A DNA stretch of 64,000 bases from Tetrapyrgos nigripes (lineage: Eukaryota; Basidiomycota; Agaricomycetes; Agaricales; Campanellaceae), in assembly GCA_013368315.1 (NCBI GenBank), contig JAACJM010000130.1, positions 1 to 64,000 on the forward strand, in the 5' to 3' direction. Position numbers and translations under genes: made by a program. Positions 54,880 through 64,000 of this stretch are shown piece by piece (position 1 is the stretch's first letter; each line of letters begins with the position of its first letter). The notes under the pieces are model-generated. The model was not told the origin of the DNA. It worked only from the letters and a program-made list of their open reading frames with translations, and searched no databases.

Positions 54880-55964
54880 TCATTCAACACGCTTGACAGA
54901 CCACACCAGAAAGCAACGGTTCGGCTCCTGAGATCCCAGTTTATGATCCCACAGTGTAGCATCCACCTCCACCATCCCCTTTGGATACACACCCTCCTCT
55001 CCCTCTCCTCCAACCCAAAGCTTCTTCCAACTCTCCACCGAATGCCAAAACACCATCTCGCCCCTGGGGTTCTCATGCTCCCCAGGCGTTGCAAACCCAC
55101 GTTGAATACCAAATATCACAGACCCCGGCTCTGGAGATAATAAAGAACCAATCTTTCTCGCTAGAACGCGTTGTTGTGATTCCCCGAATAAGTGGAATAG
55201 AGCGGAGACGTGGATAGCTGAGACGTGGCCTTGGAGAGGTGCTAGAGATTTGGAGGATGTCAAAATGCTTTGTGTGGGCTTTTCAGTAGAAGGGGGATGA
55301 CTGGCGTTGTCAAATGGCGAACAATCCGGGATAAACGCCTCGTCAAGAGCGTTTCCTGGGATGAAAGGCACTGGGAAGGTTTCTGGAGTGGATTTGAAGA
55401 GTTCGTGTCCGAGAGTCCAGAATTCTGGTTGGAGGTCGGATGCAACGACGTTCTGGACGGGATAGCCGTCCGCGACGACTTTGCGCGTGTCGTGTCCTAC
55501 TGGAGTGCTGATTTAGATGGAGCAGGAGAGAAAAGGGAGCAGGACGTACAAGCACACCCGATATCTAAGAAGATAGCATCTTTACGCGTTTTTCCAAGTT
55601 CTAGGACGTGTTTGTAGATTGGTTGATAGACGAATTTGGATCTGTGGACGTTGAGTATCCTCGCAGTACTGCGTAAGGAGGAAAATTACCTTAAAAATAT
55701 GGTGTGAGTTAGGCACTGGTAGCGAAAGGCCTGTACCAAAGTCGGTCAGTCATGTCTGCAGAAAATGTGAAAACGCCTATACCTTGCCTTGAATGCCCTC
55801 TCCGCAACGTCCTCAACGTGTCTTTTCAGTTCGTCTATGTCTTGAATACCCGTCTGAGACTGGAGGAGTGCGAGTTCGTGTGCATCGAGTTCTGTCAAAT
55901 CGAGGTTGATTTTGTCCATGGGTGTTTGGGACTGGGTATTGTTATCCACAACATTCGTCGACAT
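54880..55964 (-). CDS. SAM-dependent methyltransferase, AusD-like, copy 2
   Basis: Four exons (55788-55964, 55690-55730, 55550-55641, 54880-55499) give 309 aa, with the same exon sizes as copy 1 except for 12 extra bases in exon 1. It has the AdoMet loop IFLDIGCALGHD, VVASDLQPEFW, PLQGHVSAIHVSALFHLF and WSVKRVE. The first intron again starts with GC (AAG|GCAAGG, 55731-55787); using the GT five bases downstream would shift the frame to a stop. The open frame is intact. The two copies are so similar that the duplication must be fairly recent. Substrate unknown; it may act on a small secondary metabolite. Confidence 0.88.
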
Positions 55965-56200
55965 CGCGAAAGTACCCCTTTGTCCTAGAAGTGTGCTACA
56001 AGCAACTACAAGGACTTTCTTGGTTTGTTATAGGACTGGGCAGGTCTCTTGAGTCTTGAGGCATTTTATAGGGTCGGCTGGGTGGGTGGGAGGGTCTGGT
56101 GGGTCTGGCCTTCTTACTATTATTAGCAGCTGTCGTTTTTGCATCAGTTGGATCCGTCGGCGAGGCTTAGGTACCGACGGCTCAAATGGTGACCTGAGCA
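55965..56200 (-). promoter_or_regulatory. Promoter of methyltransferase copy 2
   Basis: TATAAAA on the minus strand at 56064-56070; GCTAATAATAGTAAG near 56126-56142 and CGCCGACGGA further up occur in the same order as before copy 1. The spacing between TATA and ATG is about 55 bp longer than in copy 1. Confidence 0.5.
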
Positions 56201-58796
56201 GGATTCAGCAGCATCAATGCGAGTAGATGCCCAACGCCGTCGGAATGTTGTGAGACTTCCAAGTTCTTGCCGTGAGGTAGAGACAAAGTAGCCTAAAAAT
56301 ATCAAAAAAAAAAAATATCCCGAGTGAACCGGTGCTGATAGATAGGTTACACCGCTACCCTGGAACGCGGCCGAGGACCAATTGGAGCCTAGATGAGTTG
56401 CTCTATTTTGGCTCTATTGAGTACAGGCCATCCATCGTCAGCACTGCTAGTAGCACAGTCTGCGCTATCATTGGCTTCTTGTTGATGATCATGATGTGGT
56501 GTAGTCGACGTCCATCGCTGCTAGTAGCACATACTCTGCGGTATAATTGGTTTCTCGTTGATGACGTCCATTTCGCATTCGACACTGGTCGTATTCCCGC
56601 TGGTGCTTAGTATGAAGTTCATACCCTCATTCAGCGGAAGAGGATGACGAGGAAATCATTCATTGATGGTCGTCGCAAAAGGATAAGCCATAATAATACT
56701 ATAAACGACGAAAGGTCCGAGTCGTCTCTTGAATTCCCTTTATCTCATTCTGTACTTTGACCTATGGCAACAGGCTTCGTCTTGGAGAGCTGCGAAATAG
56801 TTCCATCGCCGAGGTTGATGGGCTTTCACCAACTCAGAGGGTATGAAGGCAAGCCACTACAGAATTTCATCAGTGTCAAGCATCGGAAGTGGTTCGGGAG
56901 ACTGGAAAGGTTGTTATCTGGTTCAAACTGATGTCCTGGTACCGGTCTAGTACAGCCAAATAGATCAAAGAGGAACTTCATCATGATGCAAGACTTGATT
57001 TCAAAACGATTTGTAGGCAAGGTTCAAATGGATTTACGGAGTTCCGAATGTATTAAGGTCATTGCTTCAGGTATCCAGTAGAGCCGGCTGATATCGCTGA
57101 AAAGATGATACGAAAAGACGTACCCAAAATCTGTCACCACCAACCCTGCCAGGCCATCATATTATCCCAGTTATCCTTGAACTGAAAACGCAAACGCGTG
57201 TACTCCATCGGTCACAGTGTCCTACACAATGTCCTAAAGGGCGGATGATCGATGTTGAAAGGTTCCCGAGCTCCAGGTTTTTCAGAGCAGGCACGGTAGG
57301 ATTCTTTTCATCTATGTAGGTGTGACGTATTTCTTCAGCAACGCAGTGTTCCCCGCTGTTGACGAAAGCGCTGAGGGATATTTTTGCTAGTCTTGGCTGA
57401 TGGAAGGGCAATGATGAGCTGGGATCAGCATTCGACCAAGATAAGTTTAAGACTGATCAAGGATTTGTGTCTGGATCGTCCTCCGAATTCGTCTGACAAG
57501 TTATTGTACTTGAAGTGATCGCCACTCGCCTCGGAACCTCGACTGAGAAAGATGGGTTGGTCAAAGGCAGTAACAGGTCATACGTTGAAAGAACAAGTCA
57601 ATTCCACTGGTCGGGGAGTCGATATCAGCGCCAGTTGCTGAAGGCGTGCACAAGAGGTGCAGAAAAGGAGCGTGTGAAACAACGATCTCCTTGGAACCCA
57701 ACTTTCACTTTCACAGGTGACAAAAGACCGAAGAATGCTCTGATACTACTTTGCATGATGGCAATTGGGACGACGGTGGTCTAGGTTTCTTCGGTAAACT
57801 ATTCCCATCAATCCGCAATGCCCTCGGTTTCATGAGGCTTTCTTGTCCTTTCCTATCCTACACCTCCATTCGGAGTGATTCCAATCTATCTTGCGTTCTG
57901 GAAAACACTGGTTTCAAGCTGAAACCAGATATCCATTCGGACCATGCAGTTGGGCGCCGTTCGGGCGTTGACCGAGTTCTCCAGCCGACTTCGTACTCAG
58001 GCGTGACCACAAAACCATGCAATTCTGGGCACCATTCACACCCTGACCGTATGCGCAGGTGATGTGCACAAGTAGTGGTGATCAAACAATACTTCGGTCC
58101 TAAGAAAGCACCGGAAGGCTGGGACTTGCGCTGTTTTTCCTTGAGTTGCCTCAAGATTTCTGGTTTCAAGCGCTGAAGGCTGAAGACATTATCCATATCC
58201 ATAGCCAATCCTCGCGTACATGCTGGTCTTCTTTAGGCAGACTCAGGGCAATCTCTACGCCTTGATCCTGGCTGATCCTGGCTGCTGATGTGACCCCGCT
58301 TCAAATTGCTTCAATGGCCTACATAGCCTGATCAAAAATCACGAAGTATCAGGTACTCATCTACCGGCCATGGAAACGTACTCTCGACCGCGTGCTTCAC
58401 CACAAGATGTATTACGGGTCTACAATCCAACTGTCTGGCCATTGATTTAATATTCTTTGCTTGATTGATTGTGCCCGGCAGCGAGCGTGCATCTCAAGGC
58501 GCAAGGCTTGAAGGAGGAAAGGAACTGTCAATCTCAAAGCAGTTCTCTGATGCGAACTGCTTTCGTTGATATTGGTGACTGCATTTCATCAAAGCCCGGC
58601 GCGGACTCGTGAGGATATAAAAGCCCCATGGTCGCTGCTTGAAGTCCCCATCTTCTCCTTCTTTATTATTCGACGCCCTTTATTCTATACACACCTGGTT
58701 GTGTGACTACTCTTTCTTTCCTCGCCTTTCTTTTTATTGCCGTGCAATCTTCCCTTCCCAAGTTTCAATCCACACACTCTCTATTAATTTATCATC
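56201..58796. other. Gene-poor stretch
   Basis: No gene is firmly supported over 2.6 kb. It contains an imperfect tandem duplication at about 56438-56567 (CTGCTAGTAGCACA...TTGTTGATGA and CTGCTAGTAGCACA...TCGTTGATGA). Leu-rich minus-strand frames (57157-57411) might be F-box-gene debris. TATAAAA at 58616-58622 is the likely promoter of the secreted-protein gene. Confidence 0.4.
56438..56567. repeat. Imperfect tandem duplication
   Basis: Two copies of a unit of about 70-75 bp that starts GCTAGTAGCACA and ends with a GTTGATGA piece. It is non-coding; divergence is moderate. Confidence 0.4.
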
Positions 58797-59724
58797 ATGT
58801 ACAAGAAGCTCACCATCGTTCTTGCTTTCCTCCTCGCTAACGGTATGTTTTCGACCATCATCTTGTGCTCAGGCCACTCACTGATGAATCACGATAGCTG
58901 TTACGAGTACCTTCATTCCTCGTGCCCCTGCCGGTACCCAGTTCATCACTGGTCCCTGCCAAAGCGATGCCGACTGTGCTGCTGGCTGTTGTGGTTTCAA
59001 CTCTGGCAAATGCGCCGGTCCCGTGATCGCTCAGGAACGTGACGGAGGATGTGGTTTCGGTGACCCCGCTCCCAACAACAGGGCTGCTCTCGCTCTCGGT
59101 TCCACCGAGGCTGCTCCAGGTGTTAACAACAACGCTGCATCCGCTGCTGGTGCTAACAACGGTGCTGCTGGTTCCGCCGCCGGTTCTACCGGTTCTGGCA
59201 AGGCTCCCGGTACCCAATTCATCACTGGTCCTTGTGCCAATGACGGCGATTGTGCCTCTGGCTGCTGTGGTTTCAACTCTGGCAAATGTGCCGGTGCTGT
59301 GATCGCTCAGGAACGTGATGGAGGATGTGGTTTCGGTGATGCTGCTCCCAACAACAGGGCTGCTCTCGCTCTCGGTTCCACCGAGGCTGCTCCAGGTGTT
59401 AACAACAACGCTGCATCCACTGCTGGTGCTAACAACGGTGCTGCTGGTTCCGCCGCCGGTTCTACCGGTTCTGGCAAGGCTCCCGGTACCCAATTCATCA
59501 CTGGTCCTTGTGCCAATGACGGCGAGTGTGCCTCTGGCTGCTGTGGTTTCAACTCTGGCAAATGTGCCGGCGCTGTGATCGCTCAGGAACGTGATGGAGG
59601 CTGTGGTTTCGGTGATGCTGCTCCCAACAACAGGGCTGCTCTCGCTCTCGGTTCCACCGAAGCTGCTCCGGGTGTTAACAACAACGCTCGCCGTGCCCGT
59701 GACTTGAGGTCTTTGCCTCTTTGA
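58797..59724 (+). CDS. Secreted Cys-rich protein with three tandem modules (BAS2-like)
   Basis: Two exons (58797-58842, 58898-59724) give 290 aa. There is a signal peptide (KKLTIVLAFLLANAV). Then come three modules of 92 aa, each with six Cys in the pattern C-x5-C-x3-CC-x6-C-x12-C (GPCANDGDCASGCCGFNSGK, CAGAVIAQERDGGCGFG) and an Ala/Gly/Asn-rich linker. The module resembles small fungal proteins known as biotrophy-associated secreted protein 2, which usually have one module. The copies are nearly identical at the base level (period 276 bp). A dibasic site (NNNARRARD) near the C-terminus could be cut by kexin. The strongly biased, C-ending codons suggest high expression. The role is unknown; a cell-surface or host/environment contact protein is plausible. 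Confidence 0.8.
58942..59700 (+). repeat. 276-bp tandem coding repeat, about 2.75 copies
   Basis: TTCATCACTGGTCC occurs at 58942, 59218 and 59494, exactly 276 bp apart, and the sequence between differs at few positions. The unit starts within the Cys module and includes the Ala/Gly linker. Confidence 0.85.
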
Positions 59725-60457
59725 TTCATGATGATATGACTCGATACCATGCTGGATGTGTGGTTAACCGACCTTATTACTTGGGATTTATTTAAAGGCG
59801 ACGAAGAAAAAGTATTTTTATTCATATTTACAGTTCCAGTACATTGTAATGTCTGAAGGGCCCGTCTAGGATCCAATGAAAAGGAGTTTGATGTCTATTT
59901 TACACTGAAAATATTGCGTGTTCCCATGGGCCCGACTATCTGCCTTTCTATACCAATTTACGCAGTAAAAAGTCCTCAGCGACAGATGGACATATTACAA
60001 GCTGCGCCCAGGTGTCCTTCAAAATGTCAGACACTTTCCGCAGCGGAAGACCTTGGATCCGTCGGACGGATTCTTGTTTACACAACTGGAGTGACGTAGA
60101 TTTTGACAATGACAGCGAGAAGAACAATCGGTTCACGTACTTGGCGGCCGAGAGCAATGCGATGTACTGCCTTTAGAACAGAGTGATGGCCTCTGAGACG
60201 ATATTGCTCAGCTTTAGTTTTTTCAAGTCAATGACAGACAGAGATAATTTGTGAGTCGAAGACAGCCAGATGCATGCGTCAAAGGCCCCTATGTTTTGAG
60301 ACAAATACCAGATACAAATTGATCGCAAACACGGATCAAAAGGCGGAGATGAAAGCTGTAGAAAAGCTGTAAAGTGGAAGGTCTAAAAAAGAGTCGATTG
60401 CAGATAAACGAGGCCAAACACTTTCCAAGTTGTTCTTGTTAACGCCCACCAACAGCA
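59725..60457. other. Intergenic, no gene
   Basis: 3' flank of the secreted-protein gene and promoter of the Get5-like gene. No further feature is recognised. Confidence 0.4.
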
Positions 60458-61461
60458 ATGGCAGAACAAGCTGAAATCGCGTTCATTAAGACCTTCACTA
60501 ATACCATATCTTCCCAGCCAGTCGCCTATCCCGATACATATCAACAACCTCCTACAAATTCCCTCAAACGTGTTCCTGTCTTGCCAGTCTCTCTTCCTCC
60601 ACCTCCCGCTTCACATAGATCTTCTACACCATCTCCAGATTCTGCAGATGCCGGTGCTTCTTCATCTAGCAAGATCACTCTCACTATCAAATCGACCAAA
60701 CCAGCCGTGACATACACGGTCGATACTGTTCATCCAACAGACTCGATTCTGGCTTTGAAGGAGATGCTGAGGGAAAAGTACAAGGAGGGGGATGGCGTTA
60801 ACACGCCCAGTGCGCCACCTCTAGATGCTATGAGGCTACTGCTGAAGGGCAAGGCGTTGGCGGATCAGAAGTTGCTCAAGGAGTATAACGTGAAGGATGG
60901 GGATACGATAAATCTCATGGTGAAGGCAGGAGTGGAATGGGACCCTTCAAAGCCTGCACCGAAACCTGCCGCGGTGGTGATCGTCACCCCGCAACCGGTC
61001 GCTGCTGGGGAGAAGAGGGCTGCGTCGGATATGTTGGAGACGACTGGGTCAGGGGCAAAACCAGCAGGAGGGAAGAAACACCAAAGGATACCTTCTGTGG
61101 TGCTTTCGCCGTCACCTTCAAACGATCCATCGGAAGCGGAGCAGCCAAGGCCTGATATCATGCTAGACGTCGATATCCTTGATACGGCTCCTATGTCACC
61201 CGAGGCTACGAGTTATCATAAAGTCATCTCCGACCCTGGCTTCTGGGATCGTTTACACTCGTTTTTGAGGTGAGTATGCGTTTGCATCAAAGGGCAAACA
61301 TCAATCTGACCTGCATCGTTCACAGAACGGAATTCGAGTCTGACCTCGACTCCGTGACTGCTTTCGAAGACTTTTTGCGTGCCAGTAAAGCAGATTTGAC
61401 GCCTCATCAGATCGCAAAAATTCGGGACCATGTCGGAGTCGTTGGAATGGCTGGAACATAA
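60458..61461 (+). CDS. Ubiquitin-like Get5/Mdy2-type protein
   Basis: Two exons (60458-61269, 61326-61461) give 315 aa. The N-terminal segment AEIAFIKTFTNTISSQPVAY matches the Get4-binding part of fungal Get5. A ubiquitin-like domain spans about residues 70-155 (ITLTIKSTKPAVTYTVDTV, DSILALKEMLREKYKEGDG, RLLLKGKALADQKLLKEYNV, DGDTINLMVK). The C-terminal helical domain (DPGFWDRLHSFLRTEFE... LTPHQIAKIRDHVGVVGM) looks like the homodimerisation domain. Get5 works with Get4 and Sgt2 to deliver tail-anchored membrane proteins to the ER. The Pro/Ser-rich linkers are longer than in yeast. Confidence 0.85.
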
Positions 61462-61924
61462 TTGCATAGAGACGGTTTAGTCTGGACTTCAGCTTTTGGG
61501 ATCTCAAAATTTTCGTTTCGTAGTTTCTCGATCATACATGCATACATCACAGACCGCACTCATACTAGTAGTACAAGCAGAATAGCAACAAAGCAATGTA
61601 TCTTTTTCGCAAGTGTTTCACATACCAGGTTGAAGAACTCGTTAAGTCGGGCAGTGTTTGTAAAATGTAACCAGTCAGCATCTTTTTTGAATTCCTGGTT
61701 TGTTGGCCGTTGTGCTTATGCTTAAGCATATTCTACCGACTAGTAGTCTACAATGGTAAAGTCGTAATTCATAATAGTGAGTGTACTTCAACAAAACAGC
61801 CAGCATTGGGAACCAAAATCATCTAGAGTATACGTGTAAGTCATGGGTCCCTCTAGTGGTGCTGGTTACCCATTCCTATCCTGACGTCTCTAAAAGCCGA
61901 CCGACGCTGGCTGGGTTTACAGCA
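61462..61924. other. Convergent intergenic space
   Basis: 3' ends of the Get5-like and caspase-like genes; no gene is seen. Confidence 0.4.
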
Positions 61925-63977
61925 CTACATGTCCCATCGCTGGTTCATATCCTGCAAAACAAGACATGGTCAAGATGTATTCGTCAACGAACTGACAAAA
62001 GTTAGGAGAAACACCTACCAGAGGCTTCGAGCTGCTTAGCTCCGGAAATTGAAACTGTTTCACCGAGAGTTCGTCCTCTGGTCTGGTTTTGGGTCTGTCT
62101 CTTCGCCTTCTGTGTTCTTGATCGACATGCATGATGCGTTTGTGCAACTCATGCGAGATGGCTGATATGAGTTCCTTTCTGCTCTGGTTAGGCTGATTGC
62201 GTAGGTGTCGTGCAAAGATCTACGACAGGACTGAGCTCAGACTAGTTGAAGAGTCAAAAAATCTCACCTGAGCAAGGGAAGACTCGTGGTATCCGTCATC
62301 TAACACCTCCTCGACTTCACCTGCTGAATATGCAGAGAGACATATTGCCTCTGCGTCTAACTCATTCTTTTCCTCGTGACACCATCCCGAGCAATACTCT
62401 TCCACGGGGCTCTCAGCAAAGTATGCTGATTCCTCCTCAGGCTCCTCCTGCTTCTGAACCCTTTCAGCTATTGGGAGAGGCTTGTCTAACCACGGTCTAG
62501 CATTAGACCCATCACTGTTTTCTTCCGAATCCATGAATTTGGGCTTGAAGCGATGTGGATACATAGCGTTTCTGCGTAGAGCTGACGGTGAAAGATGAGG
62601 TCAAGAATGAGTTACAGCTTGAAGTATACATGCAAGATACGAAAAACGTACCTTTATCGAGGTCCCAGCTCTCGTCTCTCTTCCCCTGATTTTCTGAGAT
62701 CCAAGGAACGTAGACCTGGTTGCAATGGGAGTGCCTCATGTTGAATAAGTTGCCTGAGCGAGAAGAATCTATGACAGACTGCAACAAAAAAGTTAGTGAA
62801 GGTGTATAGGATATGTAGGTGTAAGAGAGACTTAACGACGAATTGAGCCTTGGCTGGAAGACGGTTGATAAGAAACTCCTGCAATATGTCACTGTCAATG
62901 CAGTAATCCAGTTTTTGGTCTTCGTGGTCCAGGACAGCATCGGTTGGTACGATGTCTACAAGTGACTGGAAGTGCATAAAGACCCGAGAAATTATGACAG
63001 GTCAACCTACATTTGATATTTCTCATAAAAAGATTTTCTGTAGAAGAGGCACCTTCAGGGGAAGCCGGCGGTGATGGAGAGTCACGGTAGGGACTCATGC
63101 TCTCATCCAAATTGAAGATGGGTTCTCCCCGTCTAATGGAAGCGGTATTGGCATTACCTTGTATGACACGACCCGTGTAGAAGAAGAAGAAGCGGTCGCC
63201 TGTCTTTGCAGCGCCAGTGAGATTTCTTATCTCTCTCAGCTACAAGGCAAGTATAATCATATTGACTAGTCAGTCCTTGGCTCGGTCATGAGCTCATTCT
63301 GGACACACACCAGATTAGCCTTGTTAGGATAGTATTTTTCTTGGGTGTCATAATCGTCCATGAGACAGACAATGTTATCTGGATGATAATCATACAACTC
63401 TATGATCACACAAGGGGGTGAGTAATAAGGACAAGGAGTAGGACAGGAGCGTACCAATAAGGACCTTCCTCAGCGTTTGCACGTCACTGGGTTCACGAGC
63501 GGCAGAATAATCGGCGTCCAGATGGCCATATCTGATCCCAATGAGCAATGCACGCTTTGTTCCCGGGATTAAATTGGCATGTGGATAGGCACGAATGATC
63601 TTGGTGGGTGTTATGAGAGCGAAAAGGCAATCTCGCCCAACAGTCTTGATTGACCCAAAAACCTGAGCTATCATTCCAGTATCGTGGTCAATAAGAGACC
63701 ACTGGGAGTCATTGCCAGCGATATCCCCGCGTTCGTCGCCTTGGTATGGGCCAGAACAATAACCAAGGTCATGACACCGCCGTGCAATGACATCTGCCTG
63801 CCCATATGGGACAAATACCCCTCGCTTTACTTTCAGGTCACGAATGTCTAGAACGAGTGCAACGGAAGCGAGATAGGCCTTGAAGCGAAGTACCACCAGC
63901 AACCTGTTTCCCTCTGATAAGTTTCCATAGACAAAACTGGATGTATGAATCCGATCAGCATCTGTATAACCTGTCAT
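61925..63977 (-). CDS. Caspase-like (C14/metacaspase fold) protein without catalytic His and Cys, possibly partial at 5' end
   Basis: Eight exons (63455-63977, 63311-63399, 63011-63239, 62837-62955, 62652-62778, 62268-62581, 62019-62219, 61925-61951) give about 542 aa. From about residue 140 it follows the metacaspase plan: TKRALLIGIRYG, SDVQTLRKVLIELYDY, DNIVCLMDDYDTQEKYYP, KANLLREIRNLTGAAKTGDR, FFFFYTGRVIQ, KYIVPTDAV, DSDILQEFLINRLPA, SVIDSSRSGNLFNMRHSHCN and a C-terminus SKPLDMNQRWDM. Where active relatives have YSGHG and DxCHSG this protein has YTGRV and DSSRSG, so both catalytic residues are replaced. The N-terminal 140 residues (VLDIRDLKVKRG..., WSLIDHDTGMIAQVFGS) are not recognised. 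The ATG at 63977 lies 24 bases from the edge, so more exons may lie outside. Confidence 0.8.
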
Positions 63978-64000
63978 TATAGGCAGATTTGACCAAGACC

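Noticed and set aside
58858..59493. Long antisense open frame (211 codons) over the secreted-protein gene
   Set aside because: It mirrors the 276-bp repeats and biased codons of the plus-strand gene and has no motif; it is a shadow.
1..64000. CRISPR arrays, rRNA, integrated virus or LTR retrotransposon
   Set aside because: No regular spacer arrays, no rRNA-like sequence, no reverse transcriptase, integrase or capsid motifs and no long terminal repeats were seen.

Overview
The window looks like nuclear DNA of a mushroom-type basidiomycete (Agaricomycetes). Genes are dense and on both strands, and most are broken by many short introns (about 45-75 nt, a few 80-130, GT-AG with rare GC-AG). The families seen are fungal: WOPR, Zn2Cys6 with a fungal-specific middle domain, Vps3844, AusD-like methyltransferases, T5orf172, arrestin-like, caspase-like and BAS2-like secreted proteins. 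Gene models below were built by hand: exon ends were chosen so that splice sites and reading phase agree with the expected protein family. No database was searched.

Layout. 0.5-2.6 kb: a decayed SUZ-domain gene beside a T5orf172 gene. 2.6-4.2 kb: small inverted-repeat elements. 4.2-7.8 kb: a SAM methyltransferase (+), a TPR protein (-) and an M28E aminopeptidase (-). 8.1-9.8 kb: an MGR3-like mitochondrial TPR protein. 11.8-12.7 kb: a glutaredoxin-fold membrane protein without any cysteine. 14.3-16.3 kb: an F-box protein. 16.3-22.7 kb: gene-poor, with a splice-site-rich stretch. 22.7-23.8 kb: a WOPR regulator. 24.9-27.7 kb: Vps3844 and a divergent F-box gene. 29.1-35.5 kb: an arrestin-like protein, a YMC1-type carrier carrying a frameshift, a C2H2 protein and a short HMG-like protein. 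37.1-40.9 kb: three tandem short-chain dehydrogenases. 41.0-45.3 kb: a membrane RING-CH ligase and a kinase-like gene. 46.0-49.3 kb: a Zn2Cys6 regulator. 50.6-56.0 kb: a second M28E aminopeptidase (+), APC8/CDC23 (+) and a second methyltransferase (-). 58.8-59.7 kb: a three-module secreted cysteine-rich protein. 60.5-61.5 kb: a Get5/Mdy2-like protein. 61.9 kb to the right edge: a caspase-like protein without its catalytic pair.

Main structural point: the methyltransferase/M28E pair occurs twice, about 45 kb apart and inverted. In each copy a different gene sits between the two, and similar promoter blocks precede both methyltransferases. Both methyltransferases keep a GC-AG intron. One M28E copy has gained an intron bounded by a 15-bp direct repeat, and a third M28E exon remnant lies next to the right copy.

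Second theme: very small exons (6, 7, 13 and 16 nt) fall inside functional motifs, namely the zinc cluster, the SDR cofactor loop and a kinase-like catalytic loop. Third theme: enzyme folds that have lost catalytic residues (glutaredoxin, caspase). No tRNA, rRNA or CRISPR array was seen.
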